DNA of 64,000 bases. It comes from Symbiodinium natans (lineage: Eukaryota > Sar > Dinophyceae > Suessiales > Symbiodiniaceae). The DNA is taken from positions 188,001-252,000 of the forward strand of contig CAJNDS010002848.1 of assembly GCA_905221605.1 (NCBI GenBank), in the 5' to 3' direction. Below the pieces are notes generated by a model. That model had not been told where the DNA came from and did not search any database. It worked only from the letters and a program-made list of their open reading frames with translations. Shown here piece after piece: positions 36,910 through 48,940 of the stretch. Within the stretch, counting starts at the first letter, position 1. Each line of letters starts with the position of its first letter. Position numbers and translations under genes: made by a program.

Positions 36910-37015
36910 ATGCAGGCTCAAGAGTATGCTGATGCTCGTCTTGGGGCCAACTCCTACAGAGAGCCTGTTCACAAAGGTGCAGCAGGTGGAGCTTCGGCCG
37001 AGTGCGCAAGCAGCT
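36910..37015 (+). CDS. Candidate exon, unrecognised
   Basis: The frame reads QAQEYADARLGANSYREPV and ends near a GTAAGG donor (37020). It probably lies upstream in the gene assembled at 38.06-39.13 kb. Confidence 0.35.
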
Positions 37016-37200
37016 GCGACGTAAGGTGCTCCTTGAGTCCTTGAAACGGCCCATGAGGGTAGCAACGCCAGCTTACATTTCTGTCAGATCGGAGACGAAG
37101 CCAGACGGTGTGGATCATCCTACAGAGGTGGGCCTGCCATGGCCTGCCATGGCCTGCCAAGATAGGATTGGTCCAATGTTGGTCATGTGCTTGAAAGTCG

Positions 37201-37500
37201 ATGCAGGTAAACTCCCTCCCTACACCGCCTATGGCCCCGGCAGAGCAAAGAGTGTTTGCCAGGGGTGCATCAGCAGAGAGCTTGGTTTTTAGCCAGTTTT
37301 TGCTGTGCAAGCGTGTGCATGGAGCAGTGATGGATGCTGTGAGGCCCCGCCAGATCCTTGTCGGGCTAAAGGTGATTCTGCAGAGGTACCGCACAAACCT
37401 GACGTACAAGCATCATAATTGCAAAGCTCCAGGCTGATGCAACTCCGATGCCTCGTCCGGCGCCTCCTTGGCTTGGATTGGAATTCATCCGCCTGTGATA
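37201..37500 (+). CDS. Candidate exons, unrecognised
   Basis: Segments such as LPTPPMAPAEQRVFARGASA (about 37210-37275) and LQADATPMPRPAPPWLGLEF (about 37425-37490) look coding. Splice junctions were not resolved. Confidence 0.3.
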
Positions 37501-38059
37501 AAGCTAAGACAGGGCACGCCGACCAATTGCACCTTCACGGCAGGTCCGCTGAAGCCATGGCCCCTCTCGAACGTGGGCGGTTGCCTTCCGGTCGGATGCC
37601 CATGTATAGAAAGTGCAGTCTTGTCGCACGGGCTTCTGGGTATGCAGGCTCTGGGTCGTCTCCGCACGCAAAGGAGGCCCCGCACTTGCAAGGAACAGAC
37701 AACTCAAAGTAGGGCTAGTTTTGGATGGCAGGGTGCTCCGAACACAGCACATTGCAAGATTGCCGGGCAGACAGCTGCGATTGCTCCAGGATTATTTTTT
37801 TTCCTGCTGCGGTTCTCGCTTCGAAATTGCTGCCTTTTGCTGATGCTTTCCGTTCTTGTTGTTCCTTTGGCTCTCTGTTCTCTGCAGTTTGCCTTCTGTC
37901 TCTTGGCTTCTGCTCCCTGATCTTAATTGTGCTTTCTGCTTTTCTCCGTCACTTTGTCTCAATCATGCCATCAATCCAAAGCCCTTGACTGCCCACATTA
38001 TGAATCTTCCCGTGTCTGTGAACGGCTTGATCAGACACTCTCTTGCTTTTTCTTCCAAG

Positions 38060-39133
38060 AGGAATGGACGGGCACTCCATACACCAGTCCTCGCACTCCA
38101 GTGCGGGGTCGGCGAGGCTTGCTGCGGTACTGCCCCAGACATGCCCCGAGTCCACAGACTGCTGCAAATGGTTACGTGTAGGTGCGCCACCATCATCCGC
38201 GGCATCATTGTGCAGCCCGTTGTCTCCATCCAGCATGTCTGACACTGCCTAAGACGTGCAGTGGTGGAGCACTGGTGGGTGTTGAAACAATGTCTGGCGA
38301 TGTTTTTTTTTGCTTAGAGGACTCCAATGAACCTGATCACAGCCCGGCACGATTCGATGCCTTGCCCCCGGCTTGCACTGGCGGACTGCTACTCGATGAC
38401 GCGCTTGCAAAGAGGTTCCCCAAATGACGCAGGTGCTGTCACAGCTGGGCCCTCAAGAGTCTGCGCAACCTGCTTAGTAGATCAAGTCATGCCCCTAAGC
38501 CCTAGATTGCTATAGCCTATAGCCTTTGCGATACACAGAGCACCGCTGAGCTGAGGTCCTCCTATCCATCGCCTAGTACACACACTCACACCGAGGCTTT
38601 CCTTCAGGAACACATCGACGAAGTTGAGTTTGTTTGCAATGTCCGCTGCATGTTGTGACAGTTCTGCAGGTTGCTGATGAGACGGAGGTGTTGGAGGATA
38701 TCCTCATCCCAGCTCCATTTGCAGATCACGAGGACATCCCTGCAGTCGCAGCAGATCAAGTCCTCTGGAACCGTACTGGAACCCGTACATTTATCTGCGG
38801 GAGGAGCGGGTCTCGACTGTTCCTAGCGCTGCGACGGACACCTGCCCCAGTGATAAACAGGCGCATTTGCCATGCAGACCTTGAGCTGTCCTCGCGCCCG
38901 GTACCTGTTCTGACACGAAAATTTAGTTCATACATTTGCAGGAAGCTTGGCGCGAATTACCGTCGATCTCTGAGGCAGACGGGAAAGAGGAGGAACCATT
39001 GTTTGTGTTCTGGGAAGTCACCCGTTGCAGAGCCAAAGACAACCGGAAGGCCAGATATTTTGCGTACGACTTCCACACGTATCCGTTTGCTAGGTTCGCC
39101 TTTGACCACTTCCTCGCCAAACCGAACAGATGA
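38060..39133 (+). CDS. 3' part of an unrecognised gene, five phase-consistent exons
   Basis: Exons 38060-38170, 38318-38406, 38608-38640, 38670-38759 and 38942-39133 join without a frame break: GT donor at 38171, GC at 38407, GT at 38641 and GT at 38760, each with an AG acceptor. The product is acidic (EHIDEVEFVCNVADETEVLE, then PAPFADHEDIPAVAADQ) and ends in an ordered-looking domain rich in aromatic and basic residues (FVFWEVTRCRAKDNRKARYF, then AYDFHTYPFARFAFDHF), with TGA at 39131-39133. I do not recognise the family. The even exon phases and the compact C-terminus make a real gene likely. The upstream part probably lies in 36.9-38 kb. Confidence 0.6.
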
Positions 39134-40030
39134 TTCGCAGTGTTACAGTACACTTCATCGAGCCTCAACAAGCTGACAAGTCCAGCACCGCATCTTCACT
39201 AACCATGCGAAATTGGGTGGGGGCGCTTGTCAGCACTTGCTTTGACGAAGAAAGCACCTGCTAAGCACAGCGGCGCTCTCACAGAGGGCCCGGCATTGCT
39301 GGATAAACGGCAGCTTTGCTGGGGCCTGCTTGGGGCTGCTTGGGGCTGCTTGGGGCTGCACAACTGACATCGGGCAACACCTCGAGAAGTGTTGCAAATT
39401 GTAGCTCTGCAGCTTCGGAAAGCAGAATTGGAAATGGTTCTGCTGATAAACCTGAAGGATGCCAGAGCACTCCCGCAAGTTGGCGCAGAGTGCAGGCGAC
39501 AAGTTCACGCAAAACGAGTTGCCTTAGTGACGTTAGCCGCGGAGAGACCAGGAATGTGAAAGTGGACTCTGCGGTTCCCTTCGCTGGCTGGCTTCTTACC
39601 CCTTTTGAAGTCTTTTAGGGTATAACACGCTCATTGTACATTCGACCTGCCCACCCTGAGGCAATGAGAGCTCCGCCTTTGTATCGATGCCACAGAATGC
39701 GCAAGGCAACGTACGCCGTTTATGGTTGCCTGCTCGTGCGTTCTGTGCGTGCGGTGGCTGCAAGAAGACAATAGGAACCAAAGAAGAGGATGCGGAAGCC
39801 TCAACCGTTCCCAATAGCTCGACAGGCTGTTGGCAGGTTTGTCTTCCCTAGGTGCTTCATGGCGCGACAAACGTTCCAGCAAGCAATCTCGGTGCGTAGC
39901 TGAGTTTATGAGAGCTGCCGTGAGCATCTGGTACAGGGGTAAAATCATGACCAATATCCTCGAGCTGAGGCGAGGATGAGGTCAACTTGTACCCCATCTG
40001 CATCTGCGAACAGAAGATAACAGACGGTTG
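39134..40030. other. No gene assigned
   Basis: Includes a triplicated CTTGGGGCTG-type repeat (about 39325-39360). Hydrophilic open frames are present but unresolved. Confidence 0.3.
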
Positions 40031-40321
40031 TTCAATGAAGTCTCTGAGTGTTTTGGCTTTCGTGAGGCAGCTTCCGGCACCTGGCGGAGACGCATCGACC
40101 CCCACAACAGTGGAAGCAGCTCTCCCAGCTCTCCCAGAAAACAGCCCTCTCACATGCTTCAGCAGATGCTCTCGTGGAGTCGTTCTTATCGTACTTTGTT
40201 CGTGCTGTACGCTGCTGAAGGAGTGCCAGAAGGATCCACCAGGCGCTTTGCAGCCAACCTGTTTGTTTGGCAGCAGTTTGCATTCGGAAGTGTCGTTTCG
40301 ACAAGCAGGTCCAGACCTTGA
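40031..40321 (+). CDS. Candidate exon(s), unrecognised
   Basis: The + frame contains CFGFREAASGTWRRRIDPHN, a Ser/Pro stretch, then TRRFAANLFVWQQF and a stop at 40319-40321. A long minus-strand frame overlaps (39857-40384), so the strand is not certain. Confidence 0.35.
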   Translation, partial: FNEVSECFGFREAASGTWRRRIDPHNSGSSSPSSPRKQPSHMLQQMLSWSRSYRTLFVLYAAEGVPEGSTRRFAANLFVWQQFAFGSVVSTSRSRP

Positions 40322-40329
40322 TATTGAAA

Positions 40330-41890
40330 TGCATCTCGCTTTAGATGCTGCATAAGGCTTATCTTGTCCACAGCTCATCGGCAAGATGTTCTGTGCTCTA
40401 CTTCTGGTTCCTTAAAGTCCAAAGACTAGGCAATCGCAATGTGCCCTGATCATGATACGGCACCTTGCCAGACTTGTAGCAAGCTTGAAACACCTGGCAT
40501 GCGATTCCAGGCTGTGGTTGAACTGGTCTCTAAGCCGGTTCGTAACAAGACATCAAGACTCAGCCCCAGATCACCCGTTTACAGCTTTTAACGGCTGTTC
40601 TACTGTGCTCTTCATATTAGATTCATGGGCTAGTCGTGAACCAAGTGAGCAGCGGGAAGACAACAAGTGAGTGAATCGAATGCACAATGAGCAAGTGTAC
40701 TGAATCCAGCTCCAGAGAACACTCGTGAAACGCATGAATCTTCTAAACCTGGATGTGGCATTCCAGCCCCAGAGTCGTTCATTAAGGTTTCAGTCTTTGA
40801 CAAGCTTGTCTCAATGCGTGCTGCATTCTAGGGCGGTTTCGTTCACTCTTGTTCCGCAGCCTTGCACCCATGACCTTGAGACCAGCTCCAAGGGTTTAAA
40901 CGTGTGAAAGAGACCAAGGCCAAAGGCTTATGATTCCAAGGTGTTCAATGGCAGTCGGCATAAGAGGGCTCTTATGAAGGGTTGCTTTGCCTCGTCGCTG
41001 TAACTATGAAGGTGAATTGTTCCCGAAGCGCCCTCTGCGGGCAGGCAGTCTGGTGTGCTTTATGAAGAAGACCATGGAAAAAGCTTCCATGCTAGAAAGT
41101 CTCCGCCCCTGCACCCCCCTCATTCACGTTTTAAGGGTCCAACATGTCGGCCGGGTCGGCGGACCTCGAAGAAGTGAAAGCCCTAAACTCAGAAACCAGA
41201 ATGAATTGCAAGGGGGTTTATGGTCGAGCTCCCGGACTTGGATTTTTAATTGAGGGGGCAAGTCACAGGAGAGCGGAGGCGTTAGAAGCCTAAGCACCGA
41301 AAACAAGTTTTTAAGCCCCCCAGACCAAGCAGAAGCCCCAACACCAGAAGCTTCAACCCCGAAAGCAAGCCTCGGTTCAGAGCTCCTGGCCCGAGACTAC
41401 TTCGTTTTTGCTTTCAGCAGTGGTTTGGTGGTCACAGCTATAAGTGGGGGCATGCGAGTGAGGGGCATTGTGGTGACACTATGGCATGATGTCATGATGA
41501 CACTTTGTCACGTAAGCTGTGGCTCTACCGTCGCAGGCCTGTCGCGTGAGGAGTCGGCAGAACGGGACTGAGCGGGCATGGTCTCGTTGTGATGAGTTGC
41601 ATGTCTGCTGCAGAGAGTGAAGTTCCAGGAGCAAATTCAAAAAGGCGCTTTGCTCGATTCAGAGCCGAGCTCCAGAAGGGAGAATAGTAGAATCTTACCC
41701 GAACATTGAGAGCCGATGTTGAACCAAAGCTGGACCCCAGACACCAGAACCAGCATGAGCTTACCGAAGCCACGCGAAAGATAGCAAATGCACGAGCTCG
41801 TGAGACACAATGTGCAGGTCAAAAACTCACATTTGACATGTTGCAAACCGGTTTCGTTTCTTTGTTGTTTTATGTTGTTTTTGGGTTTTT
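40330..41890. other. No recognisable gene
   Basis: About 1.5 kb without an exon I can support. 40920-41420 contains several CCCCNNAAAC-like motifs of unclear meaning. Confidence 0.4.
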
Positions 41891-41896
41891 TTTGGA

Positions 41897-42078
41897 TGAT
41901 GATGATGATGGTGATGACAGTGATGACGATGATGGCGATAGCAACAACAACGACGACGACGACGATGATGATGGTGATGATGATGATGATGATGGTAATG
42001 ATGACACTCATGACAATGGTGATAATGATGATAATGATGATAATGATGATAATGATGATAATGATGATAATGATGATA

Positions 42079-42116
<38 letters not shown>

Positions 42117-42148
42117 AATGATGATAATGATGATAATGATGATGATCT
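41897..42148 (+). repeat. GAT/GATAAT trinucleotide repeat
   Basis: About 250 bases of gat, with gataat alternation from about 42020 to 42080 and a gac/aac section near 41940. It reads as Asp/Asn, Met/Ile or His/Tyr runs in different frames. Confidence 0.95.
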
Positions 42149-42149
42149 C

Positions 42150-43070
42150 TGTATGCGTGAGGGTGCACGTGTTGTTGAATTTGTGTTGGGCCCTTGGTGA
42201 GCTGCACATCCCCAAACAAAAGCGTGACTACATCAGTCCCAAAACGAACAGAGAGAAGTTACAACAAATGTGGTGAGCTGCATTGTTCGGTTCCGTGTCT
42301 CGAAGGCCAGCCGAGCCTGACTTGTGTATTTTGCTTAGCTAACTAAGCTCGATTGATTGCTATTCACAGGAAGCTGAGGACAGTTCCTAGCACTGTCTTT
42401 GCCCACGATCTGGCCTCCTGATTTGCGATGTGAGCCCATGGAACACCCGTGAGGACCATTGCGCATTGGAGGAGGCTGCCGCAAGCACGGTATCTACCTG
42501 CACCTTTGCAGCATGCAAAGTTTTGAAAAGTTGTCGGCTCGAAGTCTGCGTCGCTTTGGCTCAGGTGTTGGCATTGAAGCAGTCAAGCCAAGGCGACGTC
42601 CTGTAGAGCACTTGATTGGTCGTGTCATGACCGCCGTCACCCTGTCAGATGCACTTCCGGGCGCGATGACAAGCAGCTGGAGCTGGCACCTCCTCCGCAT
42701 TCCTCCGCAAAGCTTGGGTGCCCTCTCACAGAGTGGATCTCTTGCAGGAGCCAGCAAGGAGAGATTCCGAGCGGCAGCCTTAGTCACAGCTTGAAGAGGC
42801 TCATCACATTCATTCGGCACGGCTGAGGTTAATCTTGCCAGAAGAGGCCTGACATGTTTATTTATGAAAGATTATGAAAGTCCCAGCGCGCTCTGCTCTT
42901 CAGCGGTACGTATTCAGGAGGCAATGCCGAGAGAGACCTCGGGAACCTCCGGACCCTGTTTTGGCAGCTGGGCGGGTTTGTTATCATCCGCATGTAGGCC
43001 CACATAGGCCCCGTCTATCGAGAACGCAATGCAAGGTTGAATCCCCGTTTTTGCCAGGTAAGAAGCACTT
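42150..43070. other. Unresolved; weak exon candidates
   Basis: An open + frame at 42459-42794 and its minus-strand counterpart are equally long. No family recognised. Confidence 0.3.
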
Positions 43071-43204
43071 TGTGATTGCAGCCGGGAGCGTGTGCTCCTC
43101 TGATCCAGATGCGATGTCGACCACCCCCGGTAGCTGCCTCGACTGCCTTGAGACCCATTCACGGCCCCAAGGCCGTGTCAGGAAACAATTCTGATTCCTT
43201 TCAG

Positions 43205-43397
43205 GTCCCCTTGATGATCATGATTCCGACTGGCCATTCGCGAGGATGTGCTATGAAGGCGATCGTTTTCACAATGCACATGTCAATGCACTCTGTGCAT
43301 CCGTCTCCCAACTTGCAGATGCAGAGTGGCAGGACCTGATGCCGGTGCCGGCAAATTGTACATACATCAACGCCTTCGGCGGCACGGAACTAAGATG
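43205..43397 (+). CDS. Candidate terminal exon, unrecognised
   Basis: After the acceptor TTTCAG (43199-43204) the frame has no in-frame ATG near its start. It reads DDHDSDWPFARMCYEGDRFH and continues to INAFGGTELR with stop TGA at 43395-43397. The composition is protein-like (acidic, aromatic, several Cys). A Cys-rich exon candidate lies just upstream (about 43079-43170). No family recognised. Confidence 0.4.
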
Positions 43398-44295
43398 AGT
43401 TAACATTATGACTGTTGTTAGCCGCTTTCCATGCAGTGAAGGTCGCAAGCTCGCGGTAAGAAGCGCGAGCAGTCTCAGCATGTATCTGGTGCCCGTGCTG
43501 ACAGCATCCGCCAGTAAAGTCGCGCTAGGCCCACAAGATTTTCACACGGGACGGAATCAGGTCCGAGTACCTACAAGGATGAGGTTGACTGCCTCCGACT
43601 TCAGGCCTGAAGGGTCGCATGTGTGGGACCGTGCCATGAACATCCACGAATAAATGTCACGTGTACCAGAATCAGTGTATCATGTTCATTCAAGTTCTTC
43701 ACAAATGGCCTCAGGCTGGGCTGGATGTAGACCCTGCTGCTCGGATGAAAGTCGGGGTTCGGTGACAAAGCCAGCAAACCTCAATGCTCTCGCAGCATGA
43801 CCGATGCAAGGCCTACTGAGACACTTAATGGGGCTGGCCGCCGGTGACTTTTGCAGTATCGTCGAGACGTTTGCCAAAGCATTTCCTGGGTAGTTTTTTT
43901 GCATGGGCTCTGAGAAACATGTGTTCCCTGGGCAAAGTTGGCAAAGGTCTGTTTGTGTACATTAATTACCTCAAAGGACAGCAGGCTAGTATAGGCTAGT
44001 CCTGCAAGCAGAATTATCACTTTGAAGTCCCGACTCTGCCTTGAAGAGGCTTTGGGTGCCAATGTACGATGTAGTCTCGTTTTGCCTGCCGGCCCCGGAT
44101 GGGGTCATCCACGTGCCGGCATCCAATTTGGATGTGTTGAAGTTTTTCAGAAAAAGTCTGTATTGATCTCTGTTGCAGAAGGAGAAGGGGAGAAGGGGGA
44201 AAGCGCATGCAAACAGCCATGCATCCATGCTGCCAGTTCATTGTATTTCATGCATGTATCTCAGCTGGCAGGCACTCGATTCCTCTGCCCCGCAG

Positions 44296-45095
44296 GCGCC
44301 AGAGCCAAGCACATGGAACTGTCCTCCTTGTGTACGATCATTACAACAACTTCTCCAACACCATCCAACCCGTCGACAGAGCTGATTTGCTCGACTCTGG
44401 AGAGTCTGGAGGAATTTGTTCCTGATCTGTTGCAATGCCGTCATATTATTGTTTGTGATGGCTTCAGGGTTGCCAGTGACAGCAAGTTCCGCAGTGGTAT
44501 TGTAACAGAGGAGAGAGCAAGGGCATACGAGCAGTACGTGGCCAGCCTCGAGATTTTCACAAAGACGAAACCATCGCCACTTTGGTCAACTGTGGAAGTC
44601 TTGCGTTTGGCAGAGCGGCAAGGGTTTGGATTTGCGGTACGAGCAGCATTGGATCTGGTCCACACGCCGTTTGTTTGCATCATGCAGCATGACAGGACGT
44701 TCATGCGAGGGTTCCCTCATGTGAAGCCACTGCTGAAAGCGATGATGCAGAATTCTAGCTTGAAGATGGTGGGCTTGCCGACGACTACGAACGATCCGAC
44801 GCGCTATGTCATCCAAGCTGTGACAAGGCTTGGGGAGATGAAGGTTCTACACCCGCCTTTCGAATCGTTGATAGTGACATCATCTGAATGTCCTTCCCTT
44901 CGGTTTATCCCGATGATCATGTGGCATGACTCCACGCATTTCGCATCTACAAGCTACTACCGAGACTTCGTCTTTGGTCGACGGCACTTGGTGAGCCGTG
45001 GGGGGTTCATCGAGGACAAGCTGGGCCAGCAGCAGGGAATGGACTTGCGATCACTGGGCTGGAGCAGCCACCAACACTATGGGACGTCACTCTGA
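44296..45095 (+). CDS. Glycosyltransferase-like protein (nucleotide-sugar transferase fold)
   Basis: One long exon, beginning after an acceptor at 44294-44295 (CCGCAG|G) or with the ATG at 44313 (260 aa). The layout resembles family-2-type glycosyltransferases: a first strand and turn TIITTTSPTPSNPSTELI, then HIIVCDGFR, a region ahead of the acidic motif (AVRAALDLVHTPFVCIMQHD), and a later block with IPMIMWHDSTHFAS. The HD pair at the end of the strand sits where the metal-binding acidic motif usually lies. It ends QHYGTSL with TGA at 45093-45095. The donor sugar and acceptor cannot be inferred. The frame is open upstream to 44022, but that part lacks family similarity and contains a competing frame, so I treat it as non-coding or intronic. 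Confidence 0.55.
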
Positions 45096-45671
45096 TACTC
45101 AATCTGACAATTGTTCTGCATGGCTTAGAATAACATGGTCTTCTCATAAGTTCGGAAGGAACGTGCTCGGGCTGGTTGAATGCGCAAGCTGCAAGCTTAC
45201 ACATGCGCGTGCGCGCAGGCATGTGCGGGGGGGGGATGCAAGTCTGCAACGACTCAGAGGGATGCAAGAAAAATAGTAAGAACCTGGAAGAAGTCTCTGG
45301 TAGTTTCCAACGGCTTTTCGGGCGGTGGGCTTAATTGCCAACGCTCTGCTTGGTGCGCCTCGGTCATTCGAGCACGGTGCCTCAACTGCAAGCCGCAAGT
45401 AGTGGAGGTGAGGGGAACGGGGCGAACGTGGCGTATGGGCAGGTCAGTCGAAGTCCAGGTCGGCTGGTCGGCGGTCTAAAGGGGTGGAGTTGCGGGGCGA
45501 GAGTTTTGTTTCATTTTACTCGAGGGCTTATCTTGCAAGCCTGTTGGCCAGGGGCCTTTTGCGCTCCCATCTGCACATTGCCCTATGCATCCGCTCCGGT
45601 TTCGGCAGTTACGCAGACATTCAAAGCTGTCTCTTTTTCCTGCTAGCTGGATTGATGCCTTGATGCGAACA

Positions 45672-47155
45672 GACCCAGGTTTTTGTTGGATGATGGGGAA
45701 ACGGCGCCGGCGCGAATGGTTGGGCACTTGGATGGTAAGCGCTACCTCCGACAAGAAGCAAAGATTGCCCTAGAAGCTGCCGAGCGGGCGAAGGCTTCTT
45801 GCACACCCCCGCCTGTCGATGATACTTCTGGTTTGGTTGTGGACGAGATCGCTTGCGCCTGTAGATACTATAGGCTGCATCGTCACCAATCGTAATTGCA
45901 CTGCGAGAACGCGAAGGTGGTGTGTCTGCCAGGTCGCGGGAGTGCAGCCTTATGATAAGTTATGAAGCGTGATATGCAAGCCAAGCAATGCAGAAAGGGA
46001 TCCGTGCAGCCTTGTCGTGCAGAGTTCTGCTCTGTGCATTCTGCACTTGGCATGTCCCAGTGTCCAAAAGAGGAAGAGCCTCAGCCGGCCTCAACCGGCC
46101 TCAACCGGCTTCTGGTGCGGACACCTCTGCCTCGAGCCATTCCGCTATTGCTCTTTTCCCACAACAGGAGATGCCTTAAATGAACGCAGTGGAGAACCGA
46201 ACTCCGGCCGCTTGAGCTCGCGTAGCATCCACATGCTTGTTTCACGGTGCCAAGGGCACCGTCGAACAGCGGTCCTGCGCCGTGCAAAAAAGTCCTCTGG
46301 AGCGCCGCCTGTTGTTGACTGCATGTACAGCCATAGTACATGATTGTATTCTTGGCGTATGCATGACATGCATGAGTAGATCTGCAGCATCGCGGCTTCT
46401 CAAGAGCTGGTGAGAAACATTGTGACTTGGCTTGGGGGACGAAGGTTTCCTACGGCAACAGCTGCATGGGTCGCAACACATTCCTTTGCAAACGAGGTAG
46501 GTAACATCTGCCGATGGGCTGCTGAGATTTCAGAAGGCCAAGGCGGCTGAGTCTTCCAATCGACTGGAGATTTGCTGAAAAGAGCGATCAAGAACGTCGG
46601 ATGCAGCTCTGCAGCATCAGGATGGCGTCAACTGGAACCACCTTCGTCGCTGGTACGAAGGACCACGCCAGGAGCTCAGGAGCTGAAAGTCGCTGAATGA
46701 AGTTTCTGGCCGTTTGGTACGTTGGGTGCATAAGGATGGTCCTGCGGCACCAGCAGCAGCAACAGCAGCAACAGCAGCAACAGCAGCAACAGCGGCCCCA
46801 CCTGCTCCAGCCGAGGAGAAGCACTTCTGATCGAGTTTACAAACTGCTTTTGTTCGTAGGTGTCAGTGTTTGTCGTTGGTTTCGTTGGTTGTGCAGGATG
46901 CTTGCCTATACTGCAAGAAGCAACCACGGACGCCAGCCCCAAATCTGAGCATGGCAACGATGGATCACGGGTTGAAGACGCATGCGAGGTACGAAACAGA
47001 CGGATGCGGGCATGAAGCTGCGTGCCACAGACCTCAGCTATGTCGGGGAAGGCAGGGCAAGAGAGTGCACTGTTCGGCTTGCCAAAGGCAAGAAGTGCGC
47101 CATGAAGACTGCTACCGGAGGCAAATGCAAGGTGCCGCGAATACGTAGCATTCCG
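45672..47155 (+). CDS. Unrecognised multi-exon gene
   Basis: Candidate exons: about 45678-45850 (LLDDGETAPARMVGHLDGK, then EAKIALEAAERAKAS), about 46157-46340 (ALNERSGEPNSGRLSSRS), about 46405-46550 (NIVTWLGGRRFPTATAAWVA), about 46620-46675 (DGVNWNHLRRWYEGPRQEL), about 46700-46829 (SGRLVRWVHKDG, then an Ala/Thr/Pro repeat and APAEEKHF) and about 47010-47155 (MKLRATDLSYVGEGRARE, then Lys/Cys-rich, stop at 47153-47155). The Ala/Thr section is encoded by the CAGCAA repeat. Phases were not fully resolved and no family was recognised. Confidence 0.4.
46746..46794 (+). repeat. CAGCAGCAA nine-base repeat
   Basis: About five copies of a CAGCAGCAA-type unit. In the likely coding frame it encodes Ala-Ala-Thr repeats; other frames give Gln or Ser/Asn runs. 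Confidence 0.8.
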
Positions 47156-47159
47156 TGAA

Positions 47160-48940
47160 CCGGTTTGTTGGCACACGAGTGTTGCACAACATGCTGCCAA
47201 CGGAGGTTTGTGGGCAACTTTTTGCTGGTTGGCGACAGATGTGACGTGGCCGACTCTTGACCTCTCCATGCTTTCACACTTCGAGGTTTCGAGGTAGTGA
47301 GGACGAAACTTCTCCAAGTCGTCTATTCCTCGCATGCCCTTGATCTCGGTCTTGTGCGGCGACTCAGAGAGTGATGAAGGAACTTGGAAGGAACTCAGCC
47401 GAGAAGGAGCTGAAGCTCAGAGGAGCTTCAGCCCTAAGCATCGTGGGAAGGGAGTTTCACCAAAATGTCACAAAGAGATGGGTTTGTGAGCTCGAACTCC
47501 AGCTTAGAACTCCGTGTGATAGTTCCGCACTGCCGCTTCATGATACCCCATGTGAGCCATCCCCTGCTTCGACGGCCTGGACCAATATGCAGTGAGTATC
47601 ACACCATAGAAGCACAAAGCAAAGAATTCAGAACCACCAGATCACCGCAATAGCCAATTTTGTCAACCCATCTCCGCTTTGGAAGCTCTTGCCATCGCCT
47701 TTAACAGCCTCACAACATGACACATCAAGCTGCAACTCATAAACCAGTTTTGAAACGACCTTGTCGGTTGATCTGTTGATTCTCTCATGTTTGGCTTGTC
47801 GAAGACAGCCATGGATTGGTGACGCTTCTTCTCGCGGAGGCCGTCCGCAACTTGGAAACTGTAGCCGTACGCCCTTCGTGGATGTTGTCTGGCATTTCGG
47901 GAGCTTGCGGACTCGCCATGAGACGGCCCTAGGGGGTCCCCGGGGGTCTCCCAAAACAGCCAAGTTCGTGCCTTTTGAGAACCCCCCTCTGTAGGAGCCG
48001 CCGACAGGCGGGACCGCCACGGCATCCAAGCAATGGGGGGGGGTCCCACAGGGGGGGGGGTTGCGTCACAAAGTTCGGCACGGGGGAAGGGGTGGAAAGG
48101 GTTTGTTAGGGGGAAGGAGACCGGATCCCGTGTCTGCTTGTTCCAAACGCTTCTCGGCAGGAAGCCGAGGCGAATTCTTGCCTTGCAAAAGGACCCAACA
48201 CAGCAGTACAGAACGCAACATGTTTTGCACCTTGTCGGGCTAAGTGCGAAGCTTGCGAGCAGCTTGCGAGATTCCGCGATTGCGGATTTGCATTGCCGCA
48301 CGCTAAGTTGGCCGAGTGGTGGACTCGCACAGGCTCTCCCACAGGTTGAGACAAGTGGCAAGGATGGAGGTGCTTTGTATATGCATTGTATATGCATCTG
48401 ACGTAGGCAGCGGGCTTCAGCAGCTTCATGGAAGTAGAAACTGCCGTAGAGGCCAGGAGCCAGGATGCGGGTCCAGAGGCTCGGCCCGCACTAATGGCAT
48501 GGAAGTGACAGGCACGGCCTGGCACGGACAGCACCGGGGCATCTTACTCCAGCCACCTCGACCTGTACCTTGGAAGCACTTCATGAGGCTTCCTGGCACA
48601 ATACCTGTCATACCTTGCAGCAACATCAAACTGAGGTGGAATGATGAAGAGAAGAAGACCAGCGTTTCAGATGCAAGCATGCCTCACTTGTGCAATAATG
48701 GCCGGAAGCCTTCGCTAGCTCGACCTGAACGAACGTTACTCTTTGCAGGGGCATTCAGCACACCTTTGAATCATGCAAGGCGGATGAGCAAACGTGCCCT
48801 GCAGAAATGTATGCAACATTCTGATGACAAGTGGTGGGCACTACTAGACTCGACGGTTCGATCTCAAACAGCAAAACAGCAGAGGATGAGTAGGATGAGT
48901 TGCGAGTGCGAAAGCCAGCGAAAGCCGGCGAAACCCTCAC
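47160..48940. other. No gene assigned; G-rich blocks
   Basis: Contains G/C homopolymer stretches (47930-48060) and a second copy of a dispersed repeat (48109-48156). Long frames on both strands at 48100-48700 have no family likeness. Confidence 0.35.

Noticed and set aside
44022-44295. N-terminal extension of the glycosyltransferase-like frame
   Set aside because: No family similarity and a competing frame is open; the acceptor at 44294-44295 fits better as the exon start.
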